Shown in pieces: positions 1 through 11,140 of a stretch of 57,328 nucleotides of DNA. The stretch spans positions 1-57,328 of the forward strand of contig JAPOXW010000020.1 in NCBI GenBank assembly GCA_026706895.1. Direction: 5' to 3'. This stretch comes from Gammaproteobacteria bacterium (GTDB taxonomy: Bacteria > Pseudomonadota > Gammaproteobacteria > Poriferisulfidales > Poriferisulfidaceae). The notes under the pieces are model-generated. The model was not told the origin of the DNA, did no database searches, and saw only the letters and a program-made list of their open reading frames with translations. Position 1 is the first letter of the stretch. Every line of letters begins with the position of its first letter. The position numbers were made by a program, and so were the translations under genes.

Positions 1-54
1 TCTCATTGTGGACGCATCAGGCGCCTCTGGGAAGTGGGACGAACCATCCCATCA

Positions 55-468
55 ATGCAGGCAGTCGAGAACCTGAAGGAAGCGGAATTCCGGGAACAGC
101 AGGCCGTGGCCATCGTCGAGACCATCCGGGATGCGCAGGTCGAGTTCGCCACGAAGGACGACTTGCGTTTTGGGCTGGAAAAACTGGAACTTGTGCTGCG
201 TACCGAGATCGGCAGCCTACGCAGCGAGATGCATACCGAGATCGGCAGCCTACGCAGCGAGATGCGTACCGAGATCGGCGGCCTACGTAGCGAGATGCGT
301 ACCGAGACCGGCGGCTTGCGCGGGGAGATCAGTGAACTGCGCAACGAGATGCAGACCCAGTTTGCCACGATGTACTGGCGCTTTCTGATCGGTGCCGGAG
401 TGATCGCCGGTATTTCCGGAACCATCGCCACTTTCGTGGTCACGCTCGCGGGCGGGAATCACTCCTAG
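55..468 (+). CDS. Small coiled-coil protein with C-terminal membrane anchor
   Basis: Predicted 137-residue protein of unknown function. The first ~45 residues are helical and charged and contain ATKDDL. Next comes a run of near-identical 11-residue units (consensus RTEIGSLRSEM, four copies). A single hydrophobic segment near the C-terminus (FLIGAGVIAGISGTIATFVV) is followed by a short polar tail. This is the layout of small tail-anchored coiled-coil proteins resembling the DUF1640/CCDC90 type; that resemblance is by eye. I chose ATG 55 because family members begin close to the helical segment; an in-frame GTG at 34 is possible and neither has a clear ribosome-binding site. The gene at 19890 shares the ATK(D/E)DL element plus terminal membrane helix. 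It stands alone, upstream of tRNA-Leu. Confidence 0.6.
   Translation: MQAVENLKEAEFREQQAVAIVETIRDAQVEFATKDDLRFGLEKLELVLRTEIGSLRSEMHTEIGSLRSEMRTEIGGLRSEMRTETGGLRGEISELRNEMQTQFATMYWRFLIGAGVIAGISGTIATFVVTLAGGNHS
199..330 (+). repeat. Four tandem 33-bp repeats (hendecad coiled coil)
   Basis: Four head-to-tail 33-bp units lie inside the small membrane protein gene. The first two differ at one or two bases; the fourth is more diverged. Each encodes RTEIGSLRSEM or a close variant. Eleven-residue periodicity gives a right-handed or near-straight hendecad coiled coil, and near-identity at DNA level implies recent duplication and possible copy-number variation. Confidence 0.85.
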
Positions 469-534
469 GCGCTCTTTCAAGGCAGACCGTCCACAGACCG
501 GTTCCATTCCTTATACTATTAAGTCCGCGACAGG

Positions 535-620
<86 letters not shown>

Positions 621-643
621 CATCCTCCCGCATAACAAGAACG

Positions 644-1945
644 ATGGAAGTTTCCCTTGAAGTTTTAGGATCGACGGCGCGCGCCTTGCGGGTCACGGTG
701 CCGCAGCAGCAGTTCGTCGAGCAGGTCGAGAACCGTCTCCGCCAGCTTTCCCGGACCCTGCGCATCAAGGGTTTCCGCCCAGGCAAGATACCGGTGCAGG
801 TGGTCCGGCAGCGTCATCTCCCGCAGGTCTACGGTGAGGTGGTGGAGAAACTGGCCAACGATTCCCTCCGCGAGGCGCTGGCTGCGGAAAAAGTGCAGCC
901 AGTCATCGATCCGCGGGTCACGGTGGAAGAGTACGGGGAAGACCGCCCGATGAAGTATCAGGCCCGGTTCGATGTCTACCCGGAACTTGCGGAATCGAAA
1001 GTCTCGGGACTGACACTAATCGAGCCCGAGGCCGCGGTGGAAGACGCGGAGGTGGAAGAGGGAATGGAGCGACTGCGCCGCCAGTTCGTTGAGTGGAAAG
1101 CGGCAGAGCGGCCGGCAGCGGCCGGCGACCAGGTAGCGTTCCAGTACGCAACCTGCGGAATGGACGAGACGCTCGCGGAGATTGTCGAGGACAGCCCGGA
1201 CATGGCCTTGGTACTGGAGCCGGGCACGATGCTGGAGGAGTTGCATGAACATCTTTCGGGGATGAGCGCAGGTGACGAGAAATCGGCGCAGGTGGTCTTT
1301 GCGGAACGAGCCGACGGACACCCCTTGTCCGGGCAGACCCGGCAATTCCGGGTTCGTGTGCAGGAGGTGCACGAAGCCGTGCTGCCGGACTGGGAGGATT
1401 CGGCTTGGCTCGCGCAATGCGGCGGCGCAGGCGCGACACGCGAGACGATCCGGGATTCCGTATACGGGCATCTGGATTACCGGAGAGTGGAGATGCAGCG
1501 TGAGTATCTGGTTGGGCAGATCACGCAGGGTCTTGCGGCGGGGAAAGAGCCGGCATTGCCGGTGCCCGAATCGCTTCGGGAATGGTGTTCGTCGGTACGC
1601 GTGAAAGAAATGGGGATCCCGCCGGAGCAGGAACTGGGCGGGGATCACCCGATTCACCAGATGGCGCTGTTGGATGCCCAGCGAATCACGGCGTTTCAGG
1701 CATTGCGCGCGTTGAGCGGGGCGGAGCCGACCGAAGAGGACCAGAAGCGAATCGAGGATGCCTATGCCGGGCGGTTCAAGGATCCGGTGGCGGCTCGGCG
1801 CAATGCGCGACAGAATCCAGATGTGCGCGGACACCTGCGGCGCGAGGCGACTTGGGATGCCATCATCCGCTGGGTGCTGGAACATGCTACAGTGGAAAAG
1901 GATCGCATGACGCTGGAACAACTGGGTGAGCGGACCGGACGATGA
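644..1945 (+). CDS. tig: Trigger factor (ribosome-associated chaperone)
   Basis: Trigger factor binds the ribosome exit tunnel and shields nascent chains. The 433-residue length is typical. The N-terminal ribosome-binding signature GFRPGKIP is at residues 43-50. A middle FKBP-like domain (about 145-240) and a long helical C-terminal arm follow. ATG 644 is chosen because the homologous N-terminus begins there; upstream in-frame starts would run into tRNA-Leu, whose CCA ends 23 nt before. The middle domain is degenerate: the usual FxPGFE-like active-site stretch reads [13 protein letters not shown], so prolyl isomerase activity may be lost. The stop overlaps the clpP start (ATGA), and the order tig-clpP-clpX-lon matches other gammaproteobacteria. 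Confidence 0.95.
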   Translation: MEVSLEVLGSTARALRVTVPQQQFVEQVENRLRQLSRTLRIKGFRPGKIPVQVVRQRHLPQVYGEVVEKLANDSLREALAAEKVQPVIDPRVTVEEYGEDRPMKYQARFDVYPELAESKVSGLTLIEPEAAVEDAEVEEGMERLRRQFVEWKAAERPAAAGDQVAFQYATCGMDETLAEIVEDSPDMALVLEPGTMLEELHEHLSGMSAGDEKSAQVVFAERADGHPLSGQTRQFRVRVQEVHEAVLPDWEDSAWLAQCGGAGATRETIRDSVYGHLDYRRVEMQREYLVGQITQGLAAGKEPALPVPESLREWCSSVRVKEMGIPPEQELGGDHPIHQMALLDAQRITAFQALRALSGAEPTEEDQKRIEDAYAGRFKDPVAARRNARQNPDVRGHLRREATWDAIIRWVLEHATVEKDRMTLEQLGERTGR

Positions 1946-2568
1946 CTGACATCCAATCCCAATACATCCCCATGGTGGTGGAGCAGAGCGCGCGCGGCGA
2001 GCGCGCGTACGACATCTATTCGCGCCTGCTCAAGGAGCGGGTGGTCTTCATCGTGGGCGGCATCGACGACCACGTGGCCAACCTGGTGGTGGCGCAGATC
2101 CTGTTTCTGGAGTCGGAGAACCCGGACAAGGACATCTCCCTGTACATCAATTCCCCAGGGGGATCGGTCAGTGCCGGGCTTGCGGTGCACGACACGATGC
2201 AATTCTGCCGTCCCGACGTCAGCACCCTGTGCATCGGGCAGGCGGCGAGCATGGGGGCACTGCTGCTGGCGGCCGGCGCGGCCGGCAAGCGCTACGCGCT
2301 GCCGCATTCGCGGATCATGATTCATCAGCCGCTCGGCGGCTTCGAGGGGCAGGCCACCGACGTGGACATCCACGCCAAGGAAATCCTGCGGGCCCGGGAG
2401 CAGGTCAACCGGGTGCTGGCGCGGCATACCGGCAAGAAAGTTGATAAAATCCGGCAAGATACGGAGCGCGATCACTTCATGAGCAGTGGGGACGCGCAGA
2501 AGTACGGCATCGTCGACCAGGTGCTGACCACCCGAACGGAATTACTGAACAATACGAATTCCGACTGA
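1942..2568 (+). CDS. clpP: ATP-dependent Clp protease proteolytic subunit ClpP
   Basis: ClpP is the barrel-forming serine peptidase that degrades proteins fed by ClpX or ClpA in the cytosol. At 208 residues it is normal length. The catalytic triad is visible: Ser103 in GQAASMGA, His128 in [10 protein letters not shown] and Asp177 in DTERDHF, each offset by eight from the E. coli precursor numbering. The motif [11 protein letters not shown] lies before the active serine. The start codon overlaps the tig stop, so the two genes are translationally coupled; clpX follows after 29 nt. Confidence 0.98.
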   Translation: MTDIQSQYIPMVVEQSARGERAYDIYSRLLKERVVFIVGGIDDHVANLVVAQILFLESENPDKDISLYINSPGGSVSAGLAVHDTMQFCRPDVSTLCIGQAASMGALLLAAGAAGKRYALPHSRIMIHQPLGGFEGQATDVDIHAKEILRAREQVNRVLARHTGKKVDKIRQDTERDHFMSSGDAQKYGIVDQVLTTRTELLNNTNSD

Positions 2569-2597
2569 CCGGGGCGCGGCACAGGCAGGGCACGAGC

Positions 2598-3857
2598 ATG
2601 GAGAAAGGGAAAGACACGAAGGCGCCGTTGCGGTGCTCGTTCTGCAGGAAGAACCAGCACGAAGTCCGCAAGTTGATTGCCGGGCCGAAGGTCTATATCT
2701 GCGACGAGTGCGTGGCCCTGTGCAACGAGATCATCCGTGACGAGTTGAAGGTGGAAACCGAGCAGCGGCCGGATTCGCTGCCCGGCCCCGAGGACATCTA
2801 CGCTTCGCTCGAAGAGCACGTGGTGGGCCAGGAGCAGGCCAAGAAGGCATTGGCGGTGGCCGTGTACAACCACTACAAGCGGGTCAGTTCCCGAGCCGAC
2901 GAGGACGACGACGTCGAGTTGGCGAAGAGCAACATCCTGCTGATCGGCCCGACCGGATCGGGCAAGACGCTGCTTGCGGAAACGCTGGCGAACCGCTTGA
3001 ACGTGCCGTTCACGATCGCGGATGCGACCACGCTGACCGAGGCCGGCTACGTGGGCGAGGATGTGGAGAACATCATCCAGAAGCTGCTGCAGAAGTGCGA
3101 CTACGACGTGCAGCGCGCACAGAACGGGATCGTGTACATCGACGAGATCGACAAGATTTCGCGCAAATCCGACAATCCATCGATCACGCGCGATGTCTCA
3201 GGCGAGGGCGTGCAGCAGGCATTGCTCAAGTTGATCGAGGGTACCATCGCCTCGGTGCCGCCGCAGGGTGGCCGCAAGCACCCGCAGCAGGAATTCCTGC
3301 AGGTCAATACCAGCGACATCCTGTTCATCTGCGGCGGTGCGTTCGCAGGCCTCGACAAGGTGATTCGCTCCCGCACCGAGAAGAGCGGGATCGGATTCGG
3401 TGCCGAGATCTACAGCCGGGAAAGGCGCGATTCCTATGACATCCTGAACCAGGTGCAGCCGGAGGACCTGATTCACTACGGGCTGATCCCGGAGTTCGTG
3501 GGTCGGCTGCCGATGGTAGCGGTATTGGAGGAACTGGACGAAGACATGCTGGTCCGGGTACTGGTGGAGCCGAAGAACGCGATCACCCGGCAATACAAGA
3601 AGCTGTTCTCGATGGAGGGCGTGACGCTGGAATTCCGCGACAACGCCCTGGAGGCGGTGGCGCGGCAGGCGAAGGAGCGCAAAACCGGCGCCCGTGGCCT
3701 GCGCACCATCCTGGAGACCGTGCTGCTCGACACCATGTACGAATTGCCCTCGTTCGAGGGCGTGGTTCGGGTGGTGATCGACGAGGCCGTGGTCTTGGGT
3801 GAGAAATCGCCGTACCTGATTTACGAGGATCCGGACGTCGAGGAACGGCTGGCTTGA
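2598..3857 (+). CDS. clpX: ClpXP unfoldase ATPase ClpX
   Basis: ClpX is the hexameric AAA+ unfoldase that recognises tagged substrates and threads them into ClpP. The 419-residue protein has an N-terminal zinc-binding domain with Cys13, Cys16, Cys35 and Cys38. Walker A is GPTGSGKT (117-124), Walker B is IVYIDEID (about 178-185), and the pore loop is GYVG. The ClpP-docking IGF-type loop is present (GIGFGAE). It is the third gene of the tig-clpP-clpX cluster; lon follows after a spacer with its own promoter. Confidence 0.98.
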   Translation: MEKGKDTKAPLRCSFCRKNQHEVRKLIAGPKVYICDECVALCNEIIRDELKVETEQRPDSLPGPEDIYASLEEHVVGQEQAKKALAVAVYNHYKRVSSRADEDDDVELAKSNILLIGPTGSGKTLLAETLANRLNVPFTIADATTLTEAGYVGEDVENIIQKLLQKCDYDVQRAQNGIVYIDEIDKISRKSDNPSITRDVSGEGVQQALLKLIEGTIASVPPQGGRKHPQQEFLQVNTSDILFICGGAFAGLDKVIRSRTEKSGIGFGAEIYSRERRDSYDILNQVQPEDLIHYGLIPEFVGRLPMVAVLEELDEDMLVRVLVEPKNAITRQYKKLFSMEGVTLEFRDNALEAVARQAKERKTGARGLRTILETVLLDTMYELPSFEGVVRVVIDEAVVLGEKSPYLIYEDPDVEERLA

Positions 3858-3913
3858 AGGCTTTGCCGGAACCGGAACCGAGCCGTGATTTCGGTCGTTT
3901 CGCGCGGGCGGAA

Positions 3914-3943
3914 GTTGAAAATCGGGCTTTTCGCCCTTATGAT
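3914..3943 (+). promoter_or_regulatory. Predicted lon promoter, overlapping sigma70 and heat-shock-like elements
   Basis: TTGAAA (3915-3920) and TATGAT (3938-3943) are separated by 17 bp, a strong housekeeping promoter. The same DNA reads GTTGAAA, 13 bp, CCCTTAT, close to the RpoH pattern CTTGAAA-N11-16-CCCCATnT. It lies 45-74 bp upstream of the lon start. Heat control of lon is well known in E. coli; use here is inference. Confidence 0.6.
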
Positions 3944-3987
3944 GCTAATAGGGCCGGTCAGAACCGGTGCATTCAAATAGGAGTCCC

Positions 3988-6435
<2,448 letters not shown>

Positions 6436-6437
6436 CC

Positions 6438-6454
6438 GCTCGGTTTTCCCGAGC
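6438..6454 (+). terminator. Hairpin after lon (weak terminator candidate)
   Basis: GCTCGG and CCGAGC pair around a TTTTC loop just after the lon stop. No clean T-run follows, so this could be an mRNA 3'-end stabiliser or a weak terminator. A TATAAT at 6499-6504 further on is the probable -10 for hupB. Confidence 0.35.
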
Positions 6455-6498
6455 CCTGTTTCCCTGCATTCCGCTCGGAAGGATGGGCGGTAAATATG

Positions 6499-6504
6499 TA
6501 TAAT
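6499..6504 (+). promoter_or_regulatory. Putative -10 element of hupB
   Basis: A consensus TATAAT lies 50 bp before the hupB start, in an AT-richer patch between lon and hupB. No convincing -35 hexamer is present at 16-18 bp, so an activator-dependent or extended promoter is possible. Confidence 0.45.
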
Positions 6505-6554
6505 GGCGTACCTTACCTGCCCATAGTTCTCACTGACATTCGGAGAAAAACATA

Positions 6555-6827
6555 ATGAATAAAAACGATCTCGCCTCGGCGATGGCCGAGGACGCTGGCA
6601 TCACCAAATCTTCGGCGATTAAGGCGCTGGATTCCATGACGAACGCCATCAAGTCTGCATTGCGTGCAGGCGACAAGGTCAGCATCCCCGGATTCGGGAC
6701 CTTTCAGGCCAAGCATCGTTCCGCCCGAATGGGTCGGAATCCGGCAACGGGAGAGTCCATACAAATTAAGGCATCCAACAGCCCTTCTTTTAAGGCGGGC
6801 AAGGCCCTGAAAGACGCGCTGAATTAA
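6555..6827 (+). CDS. hupB: DNA-binding protein HU (beta type)
   Basis: HU is a small nucleoid protein that bends and compacts DNA as a dimer. The 90-residue length is typical. It shows the N-terminal helices (MNKNDLASAMAEDAG), the conserved IPGFGTF turn and the DNA-gripping arm motif ARMGRNPATGE with the intercalating proline. GGAGA lies upstream of the start. Position between lon and ppiD matches the hupB locus of gammaproteobacteria. Two tRNA genes follow closely. Confidence 0.97.
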   Translation: MNKNDLASAMAEDAGITKSSAIKALDSMTNAIKSALRAGDKVSIPGFGTFQAKHRSARMGRNPATGESIQIKASNSPSFKAGKALKDALN

Positions 6828-6839
6828 TACTGGCCCCGA

Positions 6840-6915
6840 GGGTGCTTAGCTCAGTTGGTAGAGCGTCGCCCTTACAAGGCGGATGTCGGGGGTTCAAGTC
6901 CCTCAGCACCCACCA
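6840..6915 (+). tRNA. tRNA-Val (UAC anticodon)
   Basis: GGGTGCT pairs with AGCACCC; discriminator A and an encoded CCA follow. The anticodon stem TCGCC/GGCGG holds loop CTTACAA with anticodon TAC. The D-arm (AGCTCAGTTGGTAGAGC) and T-arm (GGTTCAAGTCC) are canonical. It is 13 nt after the hupB stop and 25 nt before tRNA-Asp, so co-transcription is likely. Confidence 0.96.
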
Positions 6916-6940
6916 TGCCAGAGGCTTTGTTTTCTGAGGT

Positions 6941-7017
6941 GGAGTGGTAGTTCAGTTGGTTAGAATACCGGCCTGTCACGCCGGTGGTCGCGGGTTCGAG
7001 TCCCGTCCACTCCGCCA
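6941..7017 (+). tRNA. tRNA-Asp (GUC anticodon)
   Basis: GGAGTGG pairs with CCACTCC, discriminator G, encoded CCA. The anticodon loop CTGTCAC gives GTC. D-arm and T-arm (GGGTTCGAGTCCC) match the E. coli tRNA-Asp sequence closely. Confidence 0.96.
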
Positions 7018-7075
7018 GTCGCCGGAAGCCCGCACCCCTCCCACTCCTCTCAGACCTAGCCTGACCCGCTAAAAA

Positions 7076-8938
7076 ATGCTTCATGTGATTCGAGAGCGAG
7101 CCACCGGATGGGTGGCTTACTTCATCGTTCTGATCATCAGCATCCCGTTCGCGCTCTGGGGCATCAGCGAATACCTGGGTTTCGGCGGTGGCGCCGATGT
7201 GGCGGAAGTCAATGGCCAGCCGATCCCGATCGAGCGCTACAACGAGCTCTACCAGAACAATCGGTCCAGGAACACCCCACCCTCCGGGGTGGATTCCGAG
7301 CAGTGGGAGCGCGGCCTGAAGCTGCGAGTGCTGGACGGGTTGATCGACCAGGTGCTCCTGTTCCAGTATCTTGATAGCGAGCGGCTCGACGTCACCGATG
7401 CGAAGCTGGCACAAAGCATTCAGGCCATGGATCTGTTCCGGGTCGATGGCCGTTTCGACGAGGAGCGCTACCAGAAGATCCTGGAAGTCAACCGGATCAC
7501 GCCGGCCCGTTTCGAGGCGGATCAGCGCGAACAGATGCGCACGCAGATCATCGCGCAGATGTTGGCGGACTCGGCACTGGCGACGGATGCCGAAGTTCGG
7601 GAATACCAGGCCTTGAAGGATCAGACCCGGGACATCCGGTACTTCGAAGTCAAGGGAGACCGCTTCTTCGACCCGGATGCGGTGACCGAGGAGGAAATCA
7701 AGGCAGACTACGAAGGGTCGCAGGACCGCTACATGGCACCGGAGCGCGTCAAGGTGTCGTACTTGGAACTGCGCCTCGACAGTATGGACGATGGGGCGCC
7801 GTTGAGTGAGGAGGCGGTTGCAGAGTATTACGAAGCACGCGCTCTGGACTTCATGGCGCCGGAGCTGCGCAAATTGCGGCAGATCTTCCTGAAGGGATCC
7901 GAATCGGACGAACAGGCGCAGGCGCTTTACAAACGCCTTCAGGAGGGAGAGGATTTCGCCGAGCTGGCCCGGGAGCATTCCCAGGATGAGTTGAGTCGCT
8001 CACGGGGCGGGCAAATCGGCTGGGTGGCGGAAGAGGATCTCCCGGAGGATTTGGCGACCCTGGTGTTCAGCCTGGAACCCGGCAAAGTGAGTGAGCCGAT
8101 CAAGACGGAGCGAGGGGTTTACCTGCTGGATGTGCAGGAACTGGAACCGGCACGGCTCCAGCCTCTCGAGGAAGTACTCGACCAGGTCGTCGAACAGGCC
8201 CGGCGTGCCGATCTGGAGGGTCGCTATGCGGCCGCCGCCGAAGAGCTCGGCCTGTTGGCCTACGAGAACCCGGAAAGCCTCGCACCAGCTGCGGAGCAAT
8301 TGGGAATGAAAATCCAGAACACCGACCTGGTTCCCCTGACGGCCTTGCCGGTGGGAGTGTTAACCCAGGAGGCGGTTCTCACGGCCTTGCGCAGCGACGA
8401 AGTCTTGCGTGGCGGGATGAACAGCGACCGGATCGACCTGGAGGTCGACTGGTCGATCGTGGTGCGGGTCGACGAGTACGAGGAAGCCCGAACGCTCCCG
8501 CTTGAGGCCGTGGCCGACCGGATCCGCAACGATCTGGCGCGGCAGGCGGCCTGGACCGCGCTTCTCGCGCATGCATCCGAACTCACGGAACGGTTGCGGG
8601 AGGAGCCCGATATCGAAGCCCTGGCTGAGAGCGATGGGGCCAAACTGATCACGCGTGCCGGGTTGACCCGGGATGCCGAGGAGGTCCCGCGGCAGATCGG
8701 GGAGAAGGCCTTTTCCCTGTCCCGGCCGGAGGGTTCTCCGTCCGTCGGCGTAGCGATCCTGTACGACGGCGTGGCACTGGTTGCCGTAGGCGCCGTGCAC
8801 GAGGCGCCCCCGGCGGAGATACGAGGAGAGGATCGCGAGAATCTTCGCGCGAAAATGCGGTTTGACGAGGCGGAGGCCTTCCGGGCCGCACTCCTCGCGC
8901 AGGCGGAAGTCACCCGCTATCCCGACCGGCTGGAGTAA
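7076..8938 (+). CDS. ppiD: Membrane-anchored periplasmic chaperone/PPIase PpiD
   Basis: PpiD is an inner-membrane-anchored periplasmic folding helper working near the Sec translocon. The 620-residue protein begins with a short cytosolic stretch and one membrane segment (about residues 13-32, WVAYFIVLIISIPFALWGI). A SurA-like N-terminal chaperone region follows, then a single parvulin domain (about 262-360; SRSRGGQIGWV and VSEPIKTERGVYLL), then a long helical C-terminal part. The length matches E. coli PpiD (623). It follows hupB, as in E. coli, here with two tRNAs between. No strong ribosome-binding site is seen before ATG 7076. Confidence 0.93.
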   Translation: MLHVIRERATGWVAYFIVLIISIPFALWGISEYLGFGGGADVAEVNGQPIPIERYNELYQNNRSRNTPPSGVDSEQWERGLKLRVLDGLIDQVLLFQYLDSERLDVTDAKLAQSIQAMDLFRVDGRFDEERYQKILEVNRITPARFEADQREQMRTQIIAQMLADSALATDAEVREYQALKDQTRDIRYFEVKGDRFFDPDAVTEEEIKADYEGSQDRYMAPERVKVSYLELRLDSMDDGAPLSEEAVAEYYEARALDFMAPELRKLRQIFLKGSESDEQAQALYKRLQEGEDFAELAREHSQDELSRSRGGQIGWVAEEDLPEDLATLVFSLEPGKVSEPIKTERGVYLLDVQELEPARLQPLEEVLDQVVEQARRADLEGRYAAAAEELGLLAYENPESLAPAAEQLGMKIQNTDLVPLTALPVGVLTQEAVLTALRSDEVLRGGMNSDRIDLEVDWSIVVRVDEYEEARTLPLEAVADRIRNDLARQAAWTALLAHASELTERLREEPDIEALAESDGAKLITRAGLTRDAEEVPRQIGEKAFSLSRPEGSPSVGVAILYDGVALVAVGAVHEAPPAEIRGEDRENLRAKMRFDEAEAFRAALLAQAEVTRYPDRLE

Positions 8939-8977
8939 GTCTCCGCTTTCACAATCATTAGAACGAGAGGTCCCACC

Positions 8978-10237
8978 ATGCGTCTGGCAGTACATTGGCA
9001 AATCCTGATCGCGCTTGCTTTGGCCGTTCTGGCCGGGCTTTTGCTGGATGCGGACGGCACGGCGGGCAGCGCGGTCGTCCCCGTGCTGGATTTCGTCGGG
9101 AAGATGTTCCTGAACGCATTGAAGATGATCATCGTGCCGCTGATCGTCGCATCGATCATCATCGGGATCGGCAACCTCGGGGCTGGCGCGTTGGGCGCGC
9201 TGGGCGGCAAGACGCTCTTGTACTACCTGACCACCAGCACGCTGGCGATCGTCGCGGGGCTGTTCCTGGTCAACCTGATTCAGCCGGGCCTGACCGGCGA
9301 CGGGATCCCGGCGAAAGAGATGCTGGGCCTGCACGAGGACACGGGGCAGATCACCGAGAAGGTGGCCGGGCGCAGTGGTGCCGACGTGGTGGCCGTGTTC
9401 CTGCGCATGATTCCCACCAACATCGTGGCAGCCGCGGCGGAAGGGCAGATGCTTGGCCTGATCTTCTTCAGCCTCCTGTTCGGCTACTTCATGGAGCGCG
9501 TGTTCAAGGGCGGGCGTGACACCCTGCACACGTTCTGGCAGGGCGTGCAGGAAGTGATGATGAAGATCACCAACCTGATCATGCTGTTCGCTCCGGTCGG
9601 GGTGTTCGCCCTGGTGGGCAAGGTGGTCATCACCTCGGGGCTCGAGGTGTTCATCCCGCTGGCTTCTTTCTTCTTTACCGTGCTGGGCGCCCTGGCGCTG
9701 CACATGTTCGTGATCCTGCCGCTTCTGATGCGCGCATTCGGGATCTCGCCGCTGCGGCATTTTCGCGCCATGCTGGCCGCTCTGCTGACCGCGTTCTCCA
9801 CCAGTTCGTCCTCGGCGACGCTGCCGGTGACGCTGGACTGCGTCAGGAGCCGGGCGGGCGTTTCCAACCGCGTGGGCAGTTTCGTGCTGCCGCTCGGGGC
9901 TACCGTCAACATGGATGGCACCGCCCTGTACGAATGCGTGGCGGTGTTGTTCCTGGCGCAGGCTTACGGCCTTGACCTGAGTGCCGCGCAACAGGCGACG
10001 GTGGTGATCCTGGCGCTTCTCACTTCCATCGGTGTTGCCGGGATTCCGGCCGCGAGCCTGGTTGCAATCGTGCTGATCCTGGGAGTGGTGGGCCTGCCCG
10101 CGGAGGCGGTCGGCCTGATTCTGGCTGTCGACCGGTTGCTGGACATGTGCCGCACCAGCGTCAACGTGTTCGGCGACTCGAGCGGCGCGGTGGTGATCGC
10201 CCGCAGCGAGGGAGAGGAGACGGCGGTCCGGGCCTGA
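8978..10237 (+). CDS. Dicarboxylate/amino acid:cation symporter (SDF/DAACS family)
   Basis: A 419-residue inner-membrane carrier of the glutamate/dicarboxylate family, importing C4-dicarboxylates or acidic amino acids with Na+ or H+. Family hallmarks are the serine-rich re-entrant loop [10 protein letters not shown] (about residue 274) and the substrate/cation motif NMDGTALYE (about 311). Multiple hydrophobic segments and the C-terminal [17 protein letters not shown] motif are also present. GAGAGG lies 9 bases before the start. It appears monocistronic; the next gene is on the opposite strand. The exact substrate cannot be read from sequence. Confidence 0.92.
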   Translation: MRLAVHWQILIALALAVLAGLLLDADGTAGSAVVPVLDFVGKMFLNALKMIIVPLIVASIIIGIGNLGAGALGALGGKTLLYYLTTSTLAIVAGLFLVNLIQPGLTGDGIPAKEMLGLHEDTGQITEKVAGRSGADVVAVFLRMIPTNIVAAAAEGQMLGLIFFSLLFGYFMERVFKGGRDTLHTFWQGVQEVMMKITNLIMLFAPVGVFALVGKVVITSGLEVFIPLASFFFTVLGALALHMFVILPLLMRAFGISPLRHFRAMLAALLTAFSTSSSSATLPVTLDCVRSRAGVSNRVGSFVLPLGATVNMDGTALYECVAVLFLAQAYGLDLSAAQQATVVILALLTSIGVAGIPAASLVAIVLILGVVGLPAEAVGLILAVDRLLDMCRTSVNVFGDSSGAVVIARSEGEETAVRA

Positions 10238-10296
10238 TCGGGTCCTTTGGGGCGACACCGGCTCGGCTAAACTCGAACTGTTGCCAAACCGGAACT

Positions 10297-10734
10297 TCAA
10301 GTATGGGGCAGGAATGGATTCCGCGCCATTACCGTGCCGTACATTCGCCCATGTTGGAAGTCTTCGGATAGCAGGGTGGCGATGCCGTGAACCTCGGCGT
10401 AGGCCCACAGGTGTGCGTCAAACCAAGGCAGACCGTAGGCGGCGGTTCCCCGCATGGCCATTCGCAAGATGGTGTCGTTGGGGTAGAGGATCGGGAATTG
10501 CGCCATTAACTCTTCGGCTTCCCGACAAGCATCGGCAATGCTCAGCAACTGGTCTTCAGGGCCTCCCCGGGTTGTCGCGGCAACGAGTTCAAGAATCGAC
10601 TGATGCGGGATGAGTGCGTGACCGGTTTTGATCCCCTCGCGAAGGACGTCCAGGGCGATTCGCTGCTTTTCCGGGAACCGGTTATCGTAGCGATAGACCA
10701 GCACGTTCGTATCGATCAGAATCGGGTCAGCCAC
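10297..10734 (-). CDS. vapC: PIN-domain toxin (VapC type)
   Basis: A predicted Mg2+-dependent ribonuclease toxin of 145 residues. The PIN acidic residues are visible: the Asp in ILIDTNVL, the Glu in SILELVA, the Asp in PWFDAHLW, and the Asp in LLSEDF near the C-terminus. I start at the GTG (10734) giving VADPILIDTNVL, which overlaps the last 8 nt of the antitoxin gene and starts at the correct place for a PIN fold; a longer reading frame exists but would add an unrelated arginine-rich extension. Coupled with an AbrB-type antitoxin upstream. RNA target unknown. Confidence 0.88.
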   Translation of the reverse strand: MADPILIDTNVLVYRYDNRFPEKQRIALDVLREGIKTGHALIPHQSILELVAATTRGGPEDQLLSIADACREAEELMAQFPILYPNDTILRMAMRGTAAYGLPWFDAHLWAYAEVHGIATLLSEDFQHGRMYGTVMARNPFLPHT

Positions 10735-11008
10735 GCCCGTAGAGCTCCTCCCGGGTCCATCCGCGTTTGTTCGCGCGGCGAGGCTGTCTTTCTGCTTCCC
10801 GTTTCTGCTGCCGGTCGGTGGCCGCATCAAAGAGGCGCAAGCGCGTCTCCGTGTCCAGTTCCCCGGCAGACGTCCCGGCTTCGGGAGGAATCACCCGGAT
10901 AATTTCTTCGGATGCCTCGAAACGGATGTCGTCGCCGGGGCGAATCCCGTAGCGAGAAGCAAGCGCCTTGGGGATCGTGACCTGCAACTTGCTGGTGACC
11001 TTGGACAT
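10727..11008 (-). CDS. AbrB/MazE-fold antitoxin
   Basis: A 93-residue antitoxin with a swapped-hairpin AbrB N-terminus (SKLQVTIPKALASRYGIRPGDDI) that would bind the promoter. A charged C-terminal tail (about 55-93, many Arg/Glu) would wrap the PIN toxin. The stop codon lies within the toxin start region, the usual antitoxin-first coupled order. The predicted promoter places transcription start at or next to the A of the ATG, suggesting a leaderless mRNA. Confidence 0.88.
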   Translation of the reverse strand: MSKVTSKLQVTIPKALASRYGIRPGDDIRFEASEEIIRVIPPEAGTSAGELDTETRLRLFDAATDRQQKREAERQPRRANKRGWTREELYGRG

Positions 11009-11014
11009 ATCCTT

Positions 11015-11042
11015 ACTATAGCAAGGATAATTTCCTTGTCAA
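11015..11042 (-). promoter_or_regulatory. Promoter and operator of the AbrB-VapC pair
   Basis: On the minus strand TTGACA (11042-11037), 16 bp, TATAGT (11020-11015). Overlapping inverted repeats fill the element: CAAGGA with TCCTTG (11022-11038, 5-nt spacer) and TATCCTT with AAGGATA (11008-11014/11023-11029). This is the expected layout for antitoxin autorepression. Confidence 0.7.
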
Positions 11043-11090
11043 AGGTCTTGTCCGTATTTTCTTAGCGCTCAAGCGAATCACGTATACTTG

Positions 11091-11103
11091 CTTGCACTGC
11101 AAG
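11091..11103. promoter_or_regulatory. Palindrome upstream of the FitA-type antitoxin
   Basis: CTTGCACTGCAAG is a perfect palindrome around one central base. It lies 3-15 nt after a TATACT hexamer (11083-11088), where a repressor would block transcription of the downstream ribbon-helix-helix gene. A probable autoregulatory operator. Confidence 0.55.
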
Positions 11104-11140
11104 TCCCATTGAATGCCTGCACCGGGAGGAGGTACAGCCG

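Noticed and set aside
8360-10408. Long minus-strand open frame opposite ppiD and the symporter
   Set aside because: Low-complexity His/Gln/Arg-rich translation without domains; shadow of the two real genes.
10297-10830. Longer start for the VapC toxin at 10830
   Set aside because: The added 32 residues are Arg/Gly/Ser-rich antitoxin-gene shadow and precede the PIN start IDTNVL; GTG 10734 gives the normal PIN length.
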